Shown here piece after piece: positions 43,629 through 53,650 of a stretch of 64,000 nucleotides of DNA. Source of the stretch: Anaerolineales bacterium (lineage in GTDB: Bacteria; Chloroflexota; Anaerolineae; Anaerolineales; UBA6663). A model generated the notes under the pieces. It was not told the origin of the DNA, did not search any database, and saw only the letters and a program-made list of their open reading frames with translations. The DNA lies in the NCBI GenBank assembly GCA_020850595.1, contig JADZEK010000138.1, positions 62,001-126,000 on the forward strand, given 5' to 3'. The number at the start of each line of letters is the position of its first letter. The first letter of the stretch is position 1. A program made the translations under genes and the position numbers.

Positions 43629-45608
43629 CTATTGGAAGGCGGGGAAGAACGCCAGCAGGTCGTTAATCAGCGTCTGGTTGGGCGCGTAGAGCCACAGCGT
43701 CTCGCCGTTGGCGACGAACACGCACCCGGCCTGGTTGTTGGCCTCCCAGCAGTCGCCGTCGGTGCGCGGCACTTTCGATCCGCGCAGGCGCGCGTCCATG
43801 TAATCGCGCAGGGCGTCGGCGAACTGCGTGTTGTCGCGCGGCGTGTCCCACACCCAGTGCGCGGCCAGCACCGTCTGGTCCAGGTCGCTCTGATAGTAGA
43901 CCTGATGATGGTCGCCGCCCCAGCCGTTGGCGGCCGTCCAGGCGGTGTCATCCGGCAGCATGGCCTCGTAATCCGCGCCGTACCCGAGGATCAGGAACGT
44001 CATCCACTCGCCCAGGTCATCATCTTCAAGCATCACCCATTCGGCGGGCAGCGCCTCGGCCAGCGACGGGTCGGTGACGGTGATCGGCGCTTCGTGCGCA
44101 ATGTACTTCTCCGGGTGCAGAATCTGCTCGGTGCTCTCCGGCAGGCGCTCGTAAGCCTTGTTCACCTCCGCCCAGCGTCCGCGATTGTAGAGATACTGCA
44201 CGAAGTCCGCGCCGTAAGTGTAAGGAAAATCAAGCTCCTGGCTGACATACGGCGGCGGGAACTCCTCGGGCAGGTTGTACTCCGGCGGGCGATAGTTGGC
44301 GAAGTCTTTATAGTCCTGTGGCGTAGCGTACTGGTTGAGCCACTGGTACATCAGCAGCGTGGCGTCGCCCTCCACCAGCGCGCGAATGGCGGCGCAGCGC
44401 TGCGAGGTGAGCCGGCAGTTTGGGTAGACGCCCATCGCGTCAATGTCAAAATGCTGGTCGGTCAGCGCGTGGTCAAACTCGTGCGAGTAAACGAAGCGCT
44501 CCAGGCCGCCAAAGGTCTGGCCGATGACGAACATCTGCTTGGTCCACGGGATATAGAAACCGCCCAGGCTGTCGGACGAACTGTTGAGGGCATACTTCAC
44601 CAGGTCGTACGTCGGCTTGACCAACCCCAAGATGCTCAGCACGCGCAGCTCCTTTTCGAGCGAAGCGCGCCGGTCGGGGTCGAGCACCAGGCCCTCCAGC
44701 GTGTCGGCCACGCGGTCGCGCGGGATTAAGAACCGCTCCGGCGCGCCCTGAAGCGCCAGCCCGCGCAGGTCGGCCACCTGCTCGGCGATCTTGTCCATCT
44801 GCACGGCCTGCGTTGGATTAGGGGGCTCAAAGGTCGCCGAAGGCCGCGGCGTGCGCGTGGGGATGGGCGTGGGCGTGTGGGTGGGGATGTTGAGCGTGGC
44901 CGTCCAGGTGGGCGGCAGCGTGGGGAATGACACCGGCGTGTTCTCGATGACGACCACCGCCACCGGCGTGGGCGTGGGCCGGAGCACCAGCACGGCCGTG
45001 GTCACGCCCACGCCGGCCAGCACCAGCAGGCCAAACATCACCAGGAAGATCATCGGCCAGTCACGCGCGCGGCGCGGCGGGGTCACCGGCTCCGGCTCGG
45101 TCAACAGATAATTCGTCGGCGCGATGAGTTGCCCCCGCAAATGCGCGGCCGGAGATTCGGCCACCGGCTCGGGTTCTGGCTCAGGCTCGGGTTCGTGCGC
45201 CGGGCGCGGCGTGGGCCACGCGCCATAGATCGTTTGGGACGGCGTGGGCGGCTGCTCCGCCGGCGGCCGGTACACACTAGAGGCCGTGGGCCGTGAGCCA
45301 AACGTGCTGATCGAGTCAGCCGGCGGCGAGGTTGGCGGGGGCGTCGGCCGCGACGGGGCGGCCTCGCCGCGCAGCAGCGCCAACCGTTCGCGGGCGGCGC
45401 GGTTGCCGGGGTTGAGGTGCAGCGCGCGCTCCAGGCAGTCGCGCTGGTGGGTCGCGTCGGTCACGGCGTGGCTGAGCATGTACCAGCCCTCGTCCGAGGC
45501 CGGGTGCGCCTGCAAGTAGGCGGCCAGCAGGGCGCGCGCCTCGCCTAAGTGGCTTGTGCGCAGCAATTCCGCCGCCTGCTCCAGTGGATCGTTCGCGTTA
45601 TTCGTCAT
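43629..45608 (-). CDS. Membrane-anchored zincin with N-terminal TPR region
   Basis: 659 aa from the ATG at 45608. The N-terminal ~85 residues look like two or three TPR helices (EARALLAAYLQAHPASDEGWYMLSH), then a Pro/Ser/Thr-rich linker, one transmembrane helix near 187-208, another Thr/Pro linker and a large outer domain. The outer domain has an HExxH zinc-peptidase motif, H376-E377-F-D-H380, in YSHEFDHALTDQ, and a later E-rich EGDATLLMYQW that may supply the third ligand. Not assigned to a known family. Its position between flippase and DUF5693 genes suggests an envelope role. Confidence 0.75.
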   Translation of the reverse strand: MTNNANDPLEQAAELLRTSHLGEARALLAAYLQAHPASDEGWYMLSHAVTDATHQRDCLERALHLNPGNRAARERLALLRGEAAPSRPTPPPTSPPADSISTFGSRPTASSVYRPPAEQPPTPSQTIYGAWPTPRPAHEPEPEPEPEPVAESPAAHLRGQLIAPTNYLLTEPEPVTPPRRARDWPMIFLVMFGLLVLAGVGVTTAVLVLRPTPTPVAVVVIENTPVSFPTLPPTWTATLNIPTHTPTPIPTRTPRPSATFEPPNPTQAVQMDKIAEQVADLRGLALQGAPERFLIPRDRVADTLEGLVLDPDRRASLEKELRVLSILGLVKPTYDLVKYALNSSSDSLGGFYIPWTKQMFVIGQTFGGLERFVYSHEFDHALTDQHFDIDAMGVYPNCRLTSQRCAAIRALVEGDATLLMYQWLNQYATPQDYKDFANYRPPEYNLPEEFPPPYVSQELDFPYTYGADFVQYLYNRGRWAEVNKAYERLPESTEQILHPEKYIAHEAPITVTDPSLAEALPAEWVMLEDDDLGEWMTFLILGYGADYEAMLPDDTAWTAANGWGGDHHQVYYQSDLDQTVLAAHWVWDTPRDNTQFADALRDYMDARLRGSKVPRTDGDCWEANNQAGCVFVANGETLWLYAPNQTLINDLLAFFPAFQ

Positions 45609-45689
45609 AGGACCCCCGCCCGGCGACGCCTGCCGTCGCCGTGACATACCCCTTACTACGCGCCCGCCCCGGCCGTGCTTCAGCCAACT

Positions 45690-47591
45690 TCAGTCACCCG
45701 GCGCGGGGCGGTGTCTCACCAGCGCCCCCACCACGGCCAGCGCCAGCGCCGCCGCCCCAAAGCCGGCCCAACTGCGCCCCACCCCGCTGACCGTTTGCGC
45801 CAGCGGGCGCTCCGGCCGGCGAAAAGCCGCCAGCGCCATGGCGTTCGCGGCCGTGGCCGCCAGCGTGGCGCCGGCCGCCGCGCCGGGTTGGCCCAGGCGA
45901 CGCAGTAGTTGCGCCGCCGCCAGCCCAGCTAGCCCCAGCCCGGCCCACTTGCGCCCCGGCCGCGGGCCGACGGCAATGATGGTATCGCCCAGCAGGCGTT
46001 GCGCGGCCGAGAGGTGGTGCGTGTGCCCGGCGGGCAGGTCTTTGTCCAGCTCGCCCAGCAGGTCGGGTGTGCGGCGGCGCACCGCCAGCCACGCCGCCAC
46101 CAGCCCGCCCAGGCCGAGCCAACGCCAGCGGCCCAGCCCCTCACTGTGAAGCAGCACCGCGCTCAGCGGCAGCGCCCAATCGGCGTTGAGGGCGCGGTAA
46201 GTCTCGATGCGCAGCGCATAGTCGTCGCCGGTGGTGAAGGCCGCCACCGCCGCCGCCGTGCCCGCCTGAATGAAGGCGGCGATAGGCAGGCTGTTGCTCA
46301 GGGCGGCCGCTGCCGGGGCCGCCGCCGCGCCCGCCAGCGCCAGCAGCTTGGGCGCATACGAGGGTGGGTAGTCCTGCTCCAGCTTGCCGCGCGGGCGGTC
46401 CAGGTAGGGCAGCGCGCCCAGGCCCGCCGCCGCGGCCACGCTGACGGCCAGGCCCAGCGGCTCGGGCAGGCGCAGAGCTTCGCTCGCGGCCAGCGCCGCC
46501 GCCCCGGCCGGAGCCAGCGCCGCCACGGCCTGCGTGCGCCGGTCGGGCGCGGGCAGGCGCGGCGGGGTAGGCGCGGCGTCGTCCAAGAGCAGGCCCAGCC
46601 CTTCTAACTCTTCCTTGATGTGCTCAAGGTAGTGCAAGCCTTCGAGCGGGGCGGTAGCGTGAATGCGGCGAAAGACGTTGACGTAGCACAGGCGCACGCC
46701 GCGGCTGCGGGCCAGCATGCCCCAGTGGTGGGCGGCGGAGTGATAGTCCTCCGGCACCATCGCCGCGGGCGTGAAGTAATGGCTGGGCACGGTCAGCCCA
46801 TGCGGCGCGAGGCGCTTGGCGATGAACCAATCGCCCTTCTGATGGCGCGTCTCGGTGAAGTAGGCGAAGCGCTGCTTATAGCGCAACAGGCAGTGCACCG
46901 TGGCGTCCAGGTGCATCTCGTGGCCGAGGATGATGTCACCCTCGAAGGCGATCAGGCCCGCCCCCGGCAGCCCGGCGGCCTGCACCAGCGTGCGCTCCAC
47001 CAGGTGGCCTTCGGGCCAGGCGAACGACACCGGCCGCGGCACGACGCCTAGCCCGGCGGTCTGCGCTTCGGCGGCGGCGGCGGCCTCGAACCCCAGGCCC
47101 AGTTCGGCCAGCGTGGGCAGGTCGCCGGCCACGGCCAGCACCGGCACCGGGTGCAGCGCCAGCAGCCGCGGCTGCGACCCCGGCACGCGCGCGCTCAACT
47201 CGCGGATGACGTGATCGAGCAGCGCCGGCTCGTAGCTGCTGAAGGTGTGCCACTGGCCGGTGCGCGGGGCGGGCAGGTCCGGCGCCTCGGCGTCCGCGTG
47301 GGGGCCGAGGCCGGTTGCCGTCATGGGTGTCAGGCGGCCCTTGGCGATCAACCGCGCCAGCGTCAGCTCGGGCAGCGACACGTGCGTGGCCCCGTGGTGG
47401 TGGGCCTCGTGCAGCAGCGCGGCCAGGCCCAGCCCGGCGCGGGTGCTCATGGAGAGCACGTCGTCGTAGTCCAAGACGATGTACGCGCGCTGGCCGGCGC
47501 TCTCCCAGGCATGGCGGCGCTGCAAGGTGCGGAGCGAGGCGACGGCTCCGGTGGCGATAAGACCCAGGTTGAGTAGGGAAGAAAGACGCAT
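45690..47591 (-). CDS. DUF5693-like membrane protein
   Basis: 633 aa from the ATG at 47591. A short N-terminal hydrophobic segment, then a soluble domain with LDYDDVLSMSTRAGLGLAALL and HHHGATHVSLPELTLARLI, ending PLEGLHYLEHIKEELEGLG, the pattern I associate with DUF5693 proteins. The C-terminal half is a run of Ala/Leu/Gly-rich membrane helices. Family members in Firmicutes sit near polysaccharide pyruvyltransferases; here the neighbours are a flippase and an anchored protease, which also fits envelope-polymer assembly. Biochemical function unknown. Confidence 0.75.
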   Translation of the reverse strand: MRLSSLLNLGLIATGAVASLRTLQRRHAWESAGQRAYIVLDYDDVLSMSTRAGLGLAALLHEAHHHGATHVSLPELTLARLIAKGRLTPMTATGLGPHADAEAPDLPAPRTGQWHTFSSYEPALLDHVIRELSARVPGSQPRLLALHPVPVLAVAGDLPTLAELGLGFEAAAAAEAQTAGLGVVPRPVSFAWPEGHLVERTLVQAAGLPGAGLIAFEGDIILGHEMHLDATVHCLLRYKQRFAYFTETRHQKGDWFIAKRLAPHGLTVPSHYFTPAAMVPEDYHSAAHHWGMLARSRGVRLCYVNVFRRIHATAPLEGLHYLEHIKEELEGLGLLLDDAAPTPPRLPAPDRRTQAVAALAPAGAAALAASEALRLPEPLGLAVSVAAAAGLGALPYLDRPRGKLEQDYPPSYAPKLLALAGAAAAPAAAALSNSLPIAAFIQAGTAAAVAAFTTGDDYALRIETYRALNADWALPLSAVLLHSEGLGRWRWLGLGGLVAAWLAVRRRTPDLLGELDKDLPAGHTHHLSAAQRLLGDTIIAVGPRPGRKWAGLGLAGLAAAQLLRRLGQPGAAAGATLAATAANAMALAAFRRPERPLAQTVSGVGRSWAGFGAAALALAVVGALVRHRPAPGD

Positions 47592-47661
47592 AAGTAAGTG
47601 GCGGCAGCGTAGGCGCGGGTAGGTTTGTGCCGGCGCGCAAGCCAAGCTGACCGGCGAGGCG

Positions 47662-47667
47662 ATTATA
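47662..47667 (-). promoter_or_regulatory. -10 element for the DUF5693-like gene
   Basis: TATAAT on the minus strand 70 nt before the ATG, within the 125-nt gap after the methyltransferase gene. Confidence 0.45.
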
Positions 47668-47716
47668 GCCGAGGAGCGCCGCCCAGCAGCCGGGCCAGGA
47701 TCGCGGCCGCGCAGCG

Positions 47717-48517
47717 CTAGGCGGTCGCGTCGCCGCGCACGGCCAACGAGGCCGTGCCGCCCGTTAGCCACAGGCGCAGCTTCGTGCCCGCGTCGGGGGT
47801 GACGCCGGGGCCGGCGCGAAAATGGACGAAGCCGCTGTCGCCCGCCACCTGGAAACCCGCCAGTTCCACCACCCGCCGCAGCCCGGCGGCGTTGAAGAAC
47901 CACCAGTCCTGAGCCTGCCGCCGGTGGCCCACATAGGCCACGGGCGACCAGTTGAACAGCGACTGCCAGAACAGCACCTGGTCGAGCACGATCACGCTGC
48001 CGCGGCACACGCTGCGCACGGCGGCCAGCGCCCGCAGCGGGTCGCGCAGTTGGGGCAGCAGGTAGCCCACAAACACTACGTCGAACCAGCCCACCAACTC
48101 GGGGCGCAGGTCGTAGACGTTGAGCAGTTGAAACCAGGCTTTGGAGTTGAGGGCCTCGGCCGCCACCTGAAAGGCCTCGCCGGGGCGGCGCTCGGCAGCG
48201 GGGTCGCGGCCGGGGGGCGGCCAGCCGGGCCGGTGGTCCTGGGCCACGTCGGGCACGTCAATCACGGCGACTTCGGCCGCGCCGCGCCGCTCCATCTCGA
48301 AGGCCCAAAAGCCGTCGGCCGTGCCCACATCCAGGCAGCGCTTACCCGCCAGGCTGCCGGGCCAGGGCATTCGGGCCGGCAGGTGCCGCAAGTCTCGCTC
48401 GCCGGGGGTCACGTCGCCGCCGCCCAGGTCGAGCGTGTGCCACCAGCGCTGACGGGCGATGCGGGCCAGGCGCTCGACCCGCGCGGGCGTCATCGCGGCG
48501 GGGTGATCGGGATTCAC
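47717..48517 (-). CDS. Class I SAM-dependent methyltransferase (DUF1698/CmoB-like)
   Basis: 266 aa. SAM-binding motif I LDVGTADGFWAFEMERRGA near residue 62, then VAVIDVPD (motif II) and WFDVVFVGYLLPQLRDPLRAL (post-motif), which resembles the DUF1698/CmoB branch. The upstream WWHTLDLGGG segment is also typical of that group. It overlaps the CPT-like kinase gene by 4 nt (ATGA). Substrate unknown; being coupled to a small-molecule kinase, it may act in the same modification. Confidence 0.85.
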   Translation of the reverse strand: MNPDHPAAMTPARVERLARIARQRWWHTLDLGGGDVTPGERDLRHLPARMPWPGSLAGKRCLDVGTADGFWAFEMERRGAAEVAVIDVPDVAQDHRPGWPPPGRDPAAERRPGEAFQVAAEALNSKAWFQLLNVYDLRPELVGWFDVVFVGYLLPQLRDPLRALAAVRSVCRGSVIVLDQVLFWQSLFNWSPVAYVGHRRQAQDWWFFNAAGLRRVVELAGFQVAGDSGFVHFRAGPGVTPDAGTKLRLWLTGGTASLAVRGDATA

Positions 48518-49089
48518 CCGCGCAGCTCACGCAAGGCGCGGGGCGGCGCGCCGCTGGCCAGGTGCGCCACGATCTGCGCCGCGCACTCAGCCGTGGAGCG
48601 CGCGTGGGTGTCCACGTTCAGGTCATACACGCCGTGGCGGTGCACCAGCGGGAAGTGGGCCGCCGCCTGCCCCAGCGTGCGGTCGGCCCGCACCTGCTCG
48701 CGCGCCACCAGCACCTCCAGCGGGCAGTGCACGCCGATGAGGTAGGCGGGCAAGTCGGCAAAGAGGGCGGCACATTCGGCCACCCACTCTGGCTCCACCA
48801 GCACGTGATCGGCCACCAGGTTGTTGCCGGCCCGCGCCAGCGCCGCCTGGGCGTGGTGCATGCCGCTGAAGAGCTGTCGGCCGTGCGCTCCCGCCGAGAG
48901 CATCAGGCCGAGCACGTCATCCCACAGCGGCCGGTCCAGGTAGCGCCGCGGCAGCATGAAGATGAACTTGTCTATCCCAGCGTCGAGGAACGGCGCGGCC
49001 AGCGCGGTTTGCAGGGCCGCCAGCAGGCTGGTCTTGCCGGCGCTCGAGGCGCCGTTCAAAATCAGGATCGTGCCAGGTGGGGCGGCCAC
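48514..49089 (-). CDS. Chloramphenicol phosphotransferase-like P-loop kinase
   Basis: 191 aa. Walker A GASSAGKT (13-20) right at the N-terminus, DKFIFMLP following the first helix, DHVLVEPEW in the middle and YLIGVHCPLEVLVAREQVR (lid/arginine region), the layout of CPT and similar antibiotic O-phosphotransferases. Close relatives in non-producers often have no tested substrate, so resistance is not implied. It starts 4 nt after the pyrG stop and overlaps the methyltransferase gene. Confidence 0.85.
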   Translation of the reverse strand: MAAPPGTILILNGASSAGKTSLLAALQTALAAPFLDAGIDKFIFMLPRRYLDRPLWDDVLGLMLSAGAHGRQLFSGMHHAQAALARAGNNLVADHVLVEPEWVAECAALFADLPAYLIGVHCPLEVLVAREQVRADRTLGQAAAHFPLVHRHGVYDLNVDTHARSTAECAAQIVAHLASGAPPRALRELRG

Positions 49090-49093
49090 CGGT

Positions 49094-50944
<1,851 letters not shown>

Positions 50945-51084
50945 TCATTATCCCATGCGCCAGTCGGCCGCCGGCGCAGCCAGGCCGTACCGACGATTAA
51001 GTTAAGCAGTGGGAGGTGGTGGGGGGCACTGAAGCAGCGCAGGACGCGGCGCGTCATGCGGGCAGCCTCAGCGCGGGGGCGCGC

Positions 51085-52473
51085 TTAGGGCAGCGCCACC
51101 GCGTACTTGGCCAGAGGAACAAAGATGTCGTGCAGGTCAAAGGCATTCCAGCCGCCCGCGCCGGACGCGCCTGCCGTGAAGAGCGTGGCGCCAAGCACAT
51201 AGGGGTCCTGGCGCAGCTGCGCATCATACCAGGCCAACAGGTTCACATAGGCCTCCGGCCCGCTGGGGCCATAGCCCTGCTGCACCCACCAGTCACCGTA
51301 GCTCTTCCAGGCGCGCCCGCCGGGGTCGTTACACGGGCCGCCGGGGTTGGGCCGGCCTTCCAGCCCGGCCTCGCTGATCACCAACGGCAGGTCGCCCAGG
51401 CCGCGCGGCTTGAGGTATCCCTCGTACCAGAAGCGGTAGCGCAGGGTGTGATAGCCCATGAGCACGCTGCCGAAGTTCGGCGCGCCGGGGATGATGCCGA
51501 CCTGGTTGGCCGTGACGCCGCAACTGAGCGTGGGCGAATTGTACTCGTGCAGGTGGAAGATGGCCCCGCATTGGTAGGCGGCCTCCAGCGCGGGCAGGAA
51601 GACCCCCATCAGGTTGTATTCGGGCACGCCGACCGAGAAGCCGCCCACCGCGGCGTGGAAGCCCAGCGCTTGCAGGGCGCAGGCGCGGCGCGCCTCAAAG
51701 CGCGCATACCAGGCCATGCGGTTCTGGTCTACCGGCACGAACTCGTTCCAGCCTTCCCAATAGTCCACGCCGGGGTTGAGGCGGTAGCGTTCGATCTGGC
51801 TGGCGATGTAGGCATCGGCGGCGGCCTCCGGCGTCATCGTCTGCACCCAGTCTTCGTTCTGCTCGGCGATGCGCCCGACGGTCACGGTATTGGGCGATAC
51901 CAGCTTGACATCGCTCAGCCAGCCCAGGTCGCCCACCGACTTCACCACGCGGGGCCGCGCGCGGCGGATGAACTCCATGATGTAGCTGTCGTTGTTCTGG
52001 ATGACGTGCACGCCCAACTTGCTGTGGGTCAGCCGATCGAGGCCGTTGGGCCAGTCGGGCGCGGGCGCCACCGGGGGCGGTTCGGGGTGCTGCTCAATGT
52101 CGCCCCAGGTGGGCAAGGCCGCCTGCACTTGCACCAAGGGCATGTAGTCGTTGTAATGGTCGGGGGTCGAGGTCGGGCCGGGCGCTTCGCCGAACTGTTT
52201 GGTGCCGGGCGGCGGGTTCCACCACCACACCAAGGGGCGCGTCGGCTCCGGCGTGGGGGCATAAACCGGCGTGCCGTTGAGGTAGGCGATAGGGGTGACG
52301 GTCTGGCCAACGAGTACGCTCGCCAGGCCGGGCAGCGTGGGGCCGTTGTTGGCGGCGGCCACGGCCAGAGCCAGCAGGCCCAGCAACACCACGGCTAAGG
52401 CGACCGTGAGGTTGAAGAGATGCCGCCGCTGACGCGCGGGCAAGGCGGGCGAAGGCTGCGAGTTAGTGGTCAC
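51085..52473 (-). CDS. Membrane-anchored glycoside hydrolase-like protein (TIM-barrel)
   Basis: 462 aa. A single N-terminal transmembrane helix (~22-42) without a clear signal cleavage site, a Pro/Thr linker, then a barrel domain with two well-placed acids: YWEGWNE (general acid Glu near 242) and LVISEAGLEG (nucleophile Glu near 367), the clan A arrangement. No CBM or S-layer motif. Probably displayed outside the membrane, trimming glycans. It is preceded by a promoter/terminator-like RNA region and follows pyrG at a distance. Confidence 0.8.
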   Translation of the reverse strand: MTTNSQPSPALPARQRRHLFNLTVALAVVLLGLLALAVAAANNGPTLPGLASVLVGQTVTPIAYLNGTPVYAPTPEPTRPLVWWWNPPPGTKQFGEAPGPTSTPDHYNDYMPLVQVQAALPTWGDIEQHPEPPPVAPAPDWPNGLDRLTHSKLGVHVIQNNDSYIMEFIRRARPRVVKSVGDLGWLSDVKLVSPNTVTVGRIAEQNEDWVQTMTPEAAADAYIASQIERYRLNPGVDYWEGWNEFVPVDQNRMAWYARFEARRACALQALGFHAAVGGFSVGVPEYNLMGVFLPALEAAYQCGAIFHLHEYNSPTLSCGVTANQVGIIPGAPNFGSVLMGYHTLRYRFWYEGYLKPRGLGDLPLVISEAGLEGRPNPGGPCNDPGGRAWKSYGDWWVQQGYGPSGPEAYVNLLAWYDAQLRQDPYVLGATLFTAGASGAGGWNAFDLHDIFVPLAKYAVALP

Positions 52474-52628
52474 GCAACTGGGCCTCAGCGGGACGCGACT
52501 GGGGCGCGCCCCGCGGCAAACTCCGTCTCAGCGCTCTCCTAAGTGTCGGACGATCCCCCAGACGGCCGGGCCGGCCTGCCAGGCGCCCTCAGCCGCTGCG
52601 CGGTTGGTGTGCCCACCGCCCCGCCCAT

Positions 52629-52771
52629 AAAAAGCGATGGTGGGGAGCAATACCAGGATGACTCCCCACCCACACAGTGCGACCTAATCCATGCGATTTG
52701 GCGGCGCGGTGTGGGTCGCGAGTCCCTTCAGCACCGCTCGTCATCATACCATCGGCCCTTAGCCCTGACAA
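52629..52771 (-). ncRNA. Candidate small RNA or attenuated leader (minus strand)
   Basis: A consensus-like promoter TTGTCA (52771-52766), 17-nt spacer and TATGAT (52748-52743) with TGG before it (extended -10) predicts a start near 52736. The transcript then has ACCCACAC (52716-52709) able to pair with GTGTGGGT (52675-52668), and a 9-bp hairpin GGTGGGGAG/CTCCCCACC (52670-52662 with 52647-52639) followed after five bases by TTTTT (52633-52629). The two pairings share three bases and compete. The product would be about 105 nt, ending 160 nt before the anchored glycoside hydrolase gene, so either a free RNA or an attenuator of that gene. No open frame spans it. Confidence 0.45.
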
Positions 52772-52965
52772 GAATCGCCATGCGCTATTCACCAATTTCT
52801 CATGCGGCTGGCGCAAGGATTTCTAACCCAACCCACTACGCGTTAGAGCGCCTGGCGCCATTCATCGGCGCGTGGTGCAAGCTCTGTGCCGAGGGCGATG
52901 CTCGACGGCATCCGGTTAAACCCCGATCGGCCGCCAGGGTCGCGGGGCCAAATGGCGCCACAACC

Positions 52966-53442
52966 TTATGGCGGGATAGGGCAGCCCGGCGAACTACTGC
53001 CATTCGCCTTCGAGGTCACTTCCCTAGGCGTCCCCGCGATCACATAGTCTGTGTAGACCCAGACCCGACCGTTGTTGACCTCAACCGCGTAGCGGTCAAG
53101 GTCCCGCACGGCCGGGCCGTCGCACCACGCGCCGTCAAGGGTATAGCGCGCGCCATAGCAGGGATCAGAATAGACCTGGTGAACTTCGTCCCATCGCGCC
53201 CAGCACTGTGCCGGTCGCGTAGGCTGATCCGGCTCCAATGCCAGCAACTCGCCGGCCAGGTTGACCAGGTAGAAGGCGACGCGCCCAGCGTCCATAACGG
53301 CATACGGTTCGGCCGACGGCGGAAAGTCGGCCACGCGCCCGACCAACCGCCGCCCCGGCAGCGTCAACGCCGACGCATAGAACACCAGCGCGACGCCCAC
53401 CAGCAGTTCGATCACAGCCACTACAACGAATTTGCGGGGCAT
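52966..53442 (-). CDS. Membrane-anchored Rieske-like domain lacking cluster ligands
   Basis: 158 aa. One N-terminal hydrophobic helix (4-22), then a ~110-residue domain whose second half follows the Rieske pattern: box I region CWARWDEVHQVYSD (C80, H88), box II DPCYGARYTLDGAWCDGPAVRDL (C95, Y96, C107) and the conserved closing strand YAVEVNNGRVWVYTDYVI. In true Rieske proteins box II is CPCH; here the cluster Cys and His are Asp and Tyr, and box I has no CxH. It is therefore likely a Rieske fold without an iron-sulfur cluster. The promoter for the RNA candidate lies 195 nt downstream. Confidence 0.65.
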   Translation of the reverse strand: MPRKFVVVAVIELLVGVALVFYASALTLPGRRLVGRVADFPPSAEPYAVMDAGRVAFYLVNLAGELLALEPDQPTRPAQCWARWDEVHQVYSDPCYGARYTLDGAWCDGPAVRDLDRYAVEVNNGRVWVYTDYVIAGTPREVTSKANGSSSPGCPIPP

Positions 53443-53616
53443 CGGCCGTCCATCCCATCCAGTCTACCAATCCTCGGTGTTGAGTTAATCGTATCAACGG
53501 CAGTGATCTGCCGCCATCCAAACCGATCAACCCCTGAGTCCCCGGCCGCTTTTGCCGGTCCCCTGAGTCCCCTCGCTCGTTTCGTTAGCGCTCCGCCTGC
53601 CCCCCCTCCCCTCTGC
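53443..53616. other. Short intergenic region before the helicase gene
   Basis: About 170 nt between the Rieske-like gene and the dinG promoter, divergent. It holds a direct repeat CCCCTGAGTCCCC (around 53531 and 53560) flanking a CCGGC/GCCGG hairpin with a TTTT loop. No gene seen. Confidence 0.4.
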
Positions 53617-53622
53617 TATAAT
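53617..53622 (+). promoter_or_regulatory. -10 element (TATAAT) for dinG
   Basis: TATAAT 28 nt before the helicase ATG, predicting a leader of about 22 nt with no Shine-Dalgarno. No -35 at good spacing. Confidence 0.5.
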
Positions 53623-53650
53623 CCGGCCCTACCCACTCTGTGCGGCCCCT

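Noticed and set aside
52680..52740. tRNA-like 3' half (CAGCACC and GGGTCGCGAGTCCC) on the plus strand
   Set aside because: No matching acceptor 5' strand, D-arm or anticodon arm could be found; no cloverleaf.
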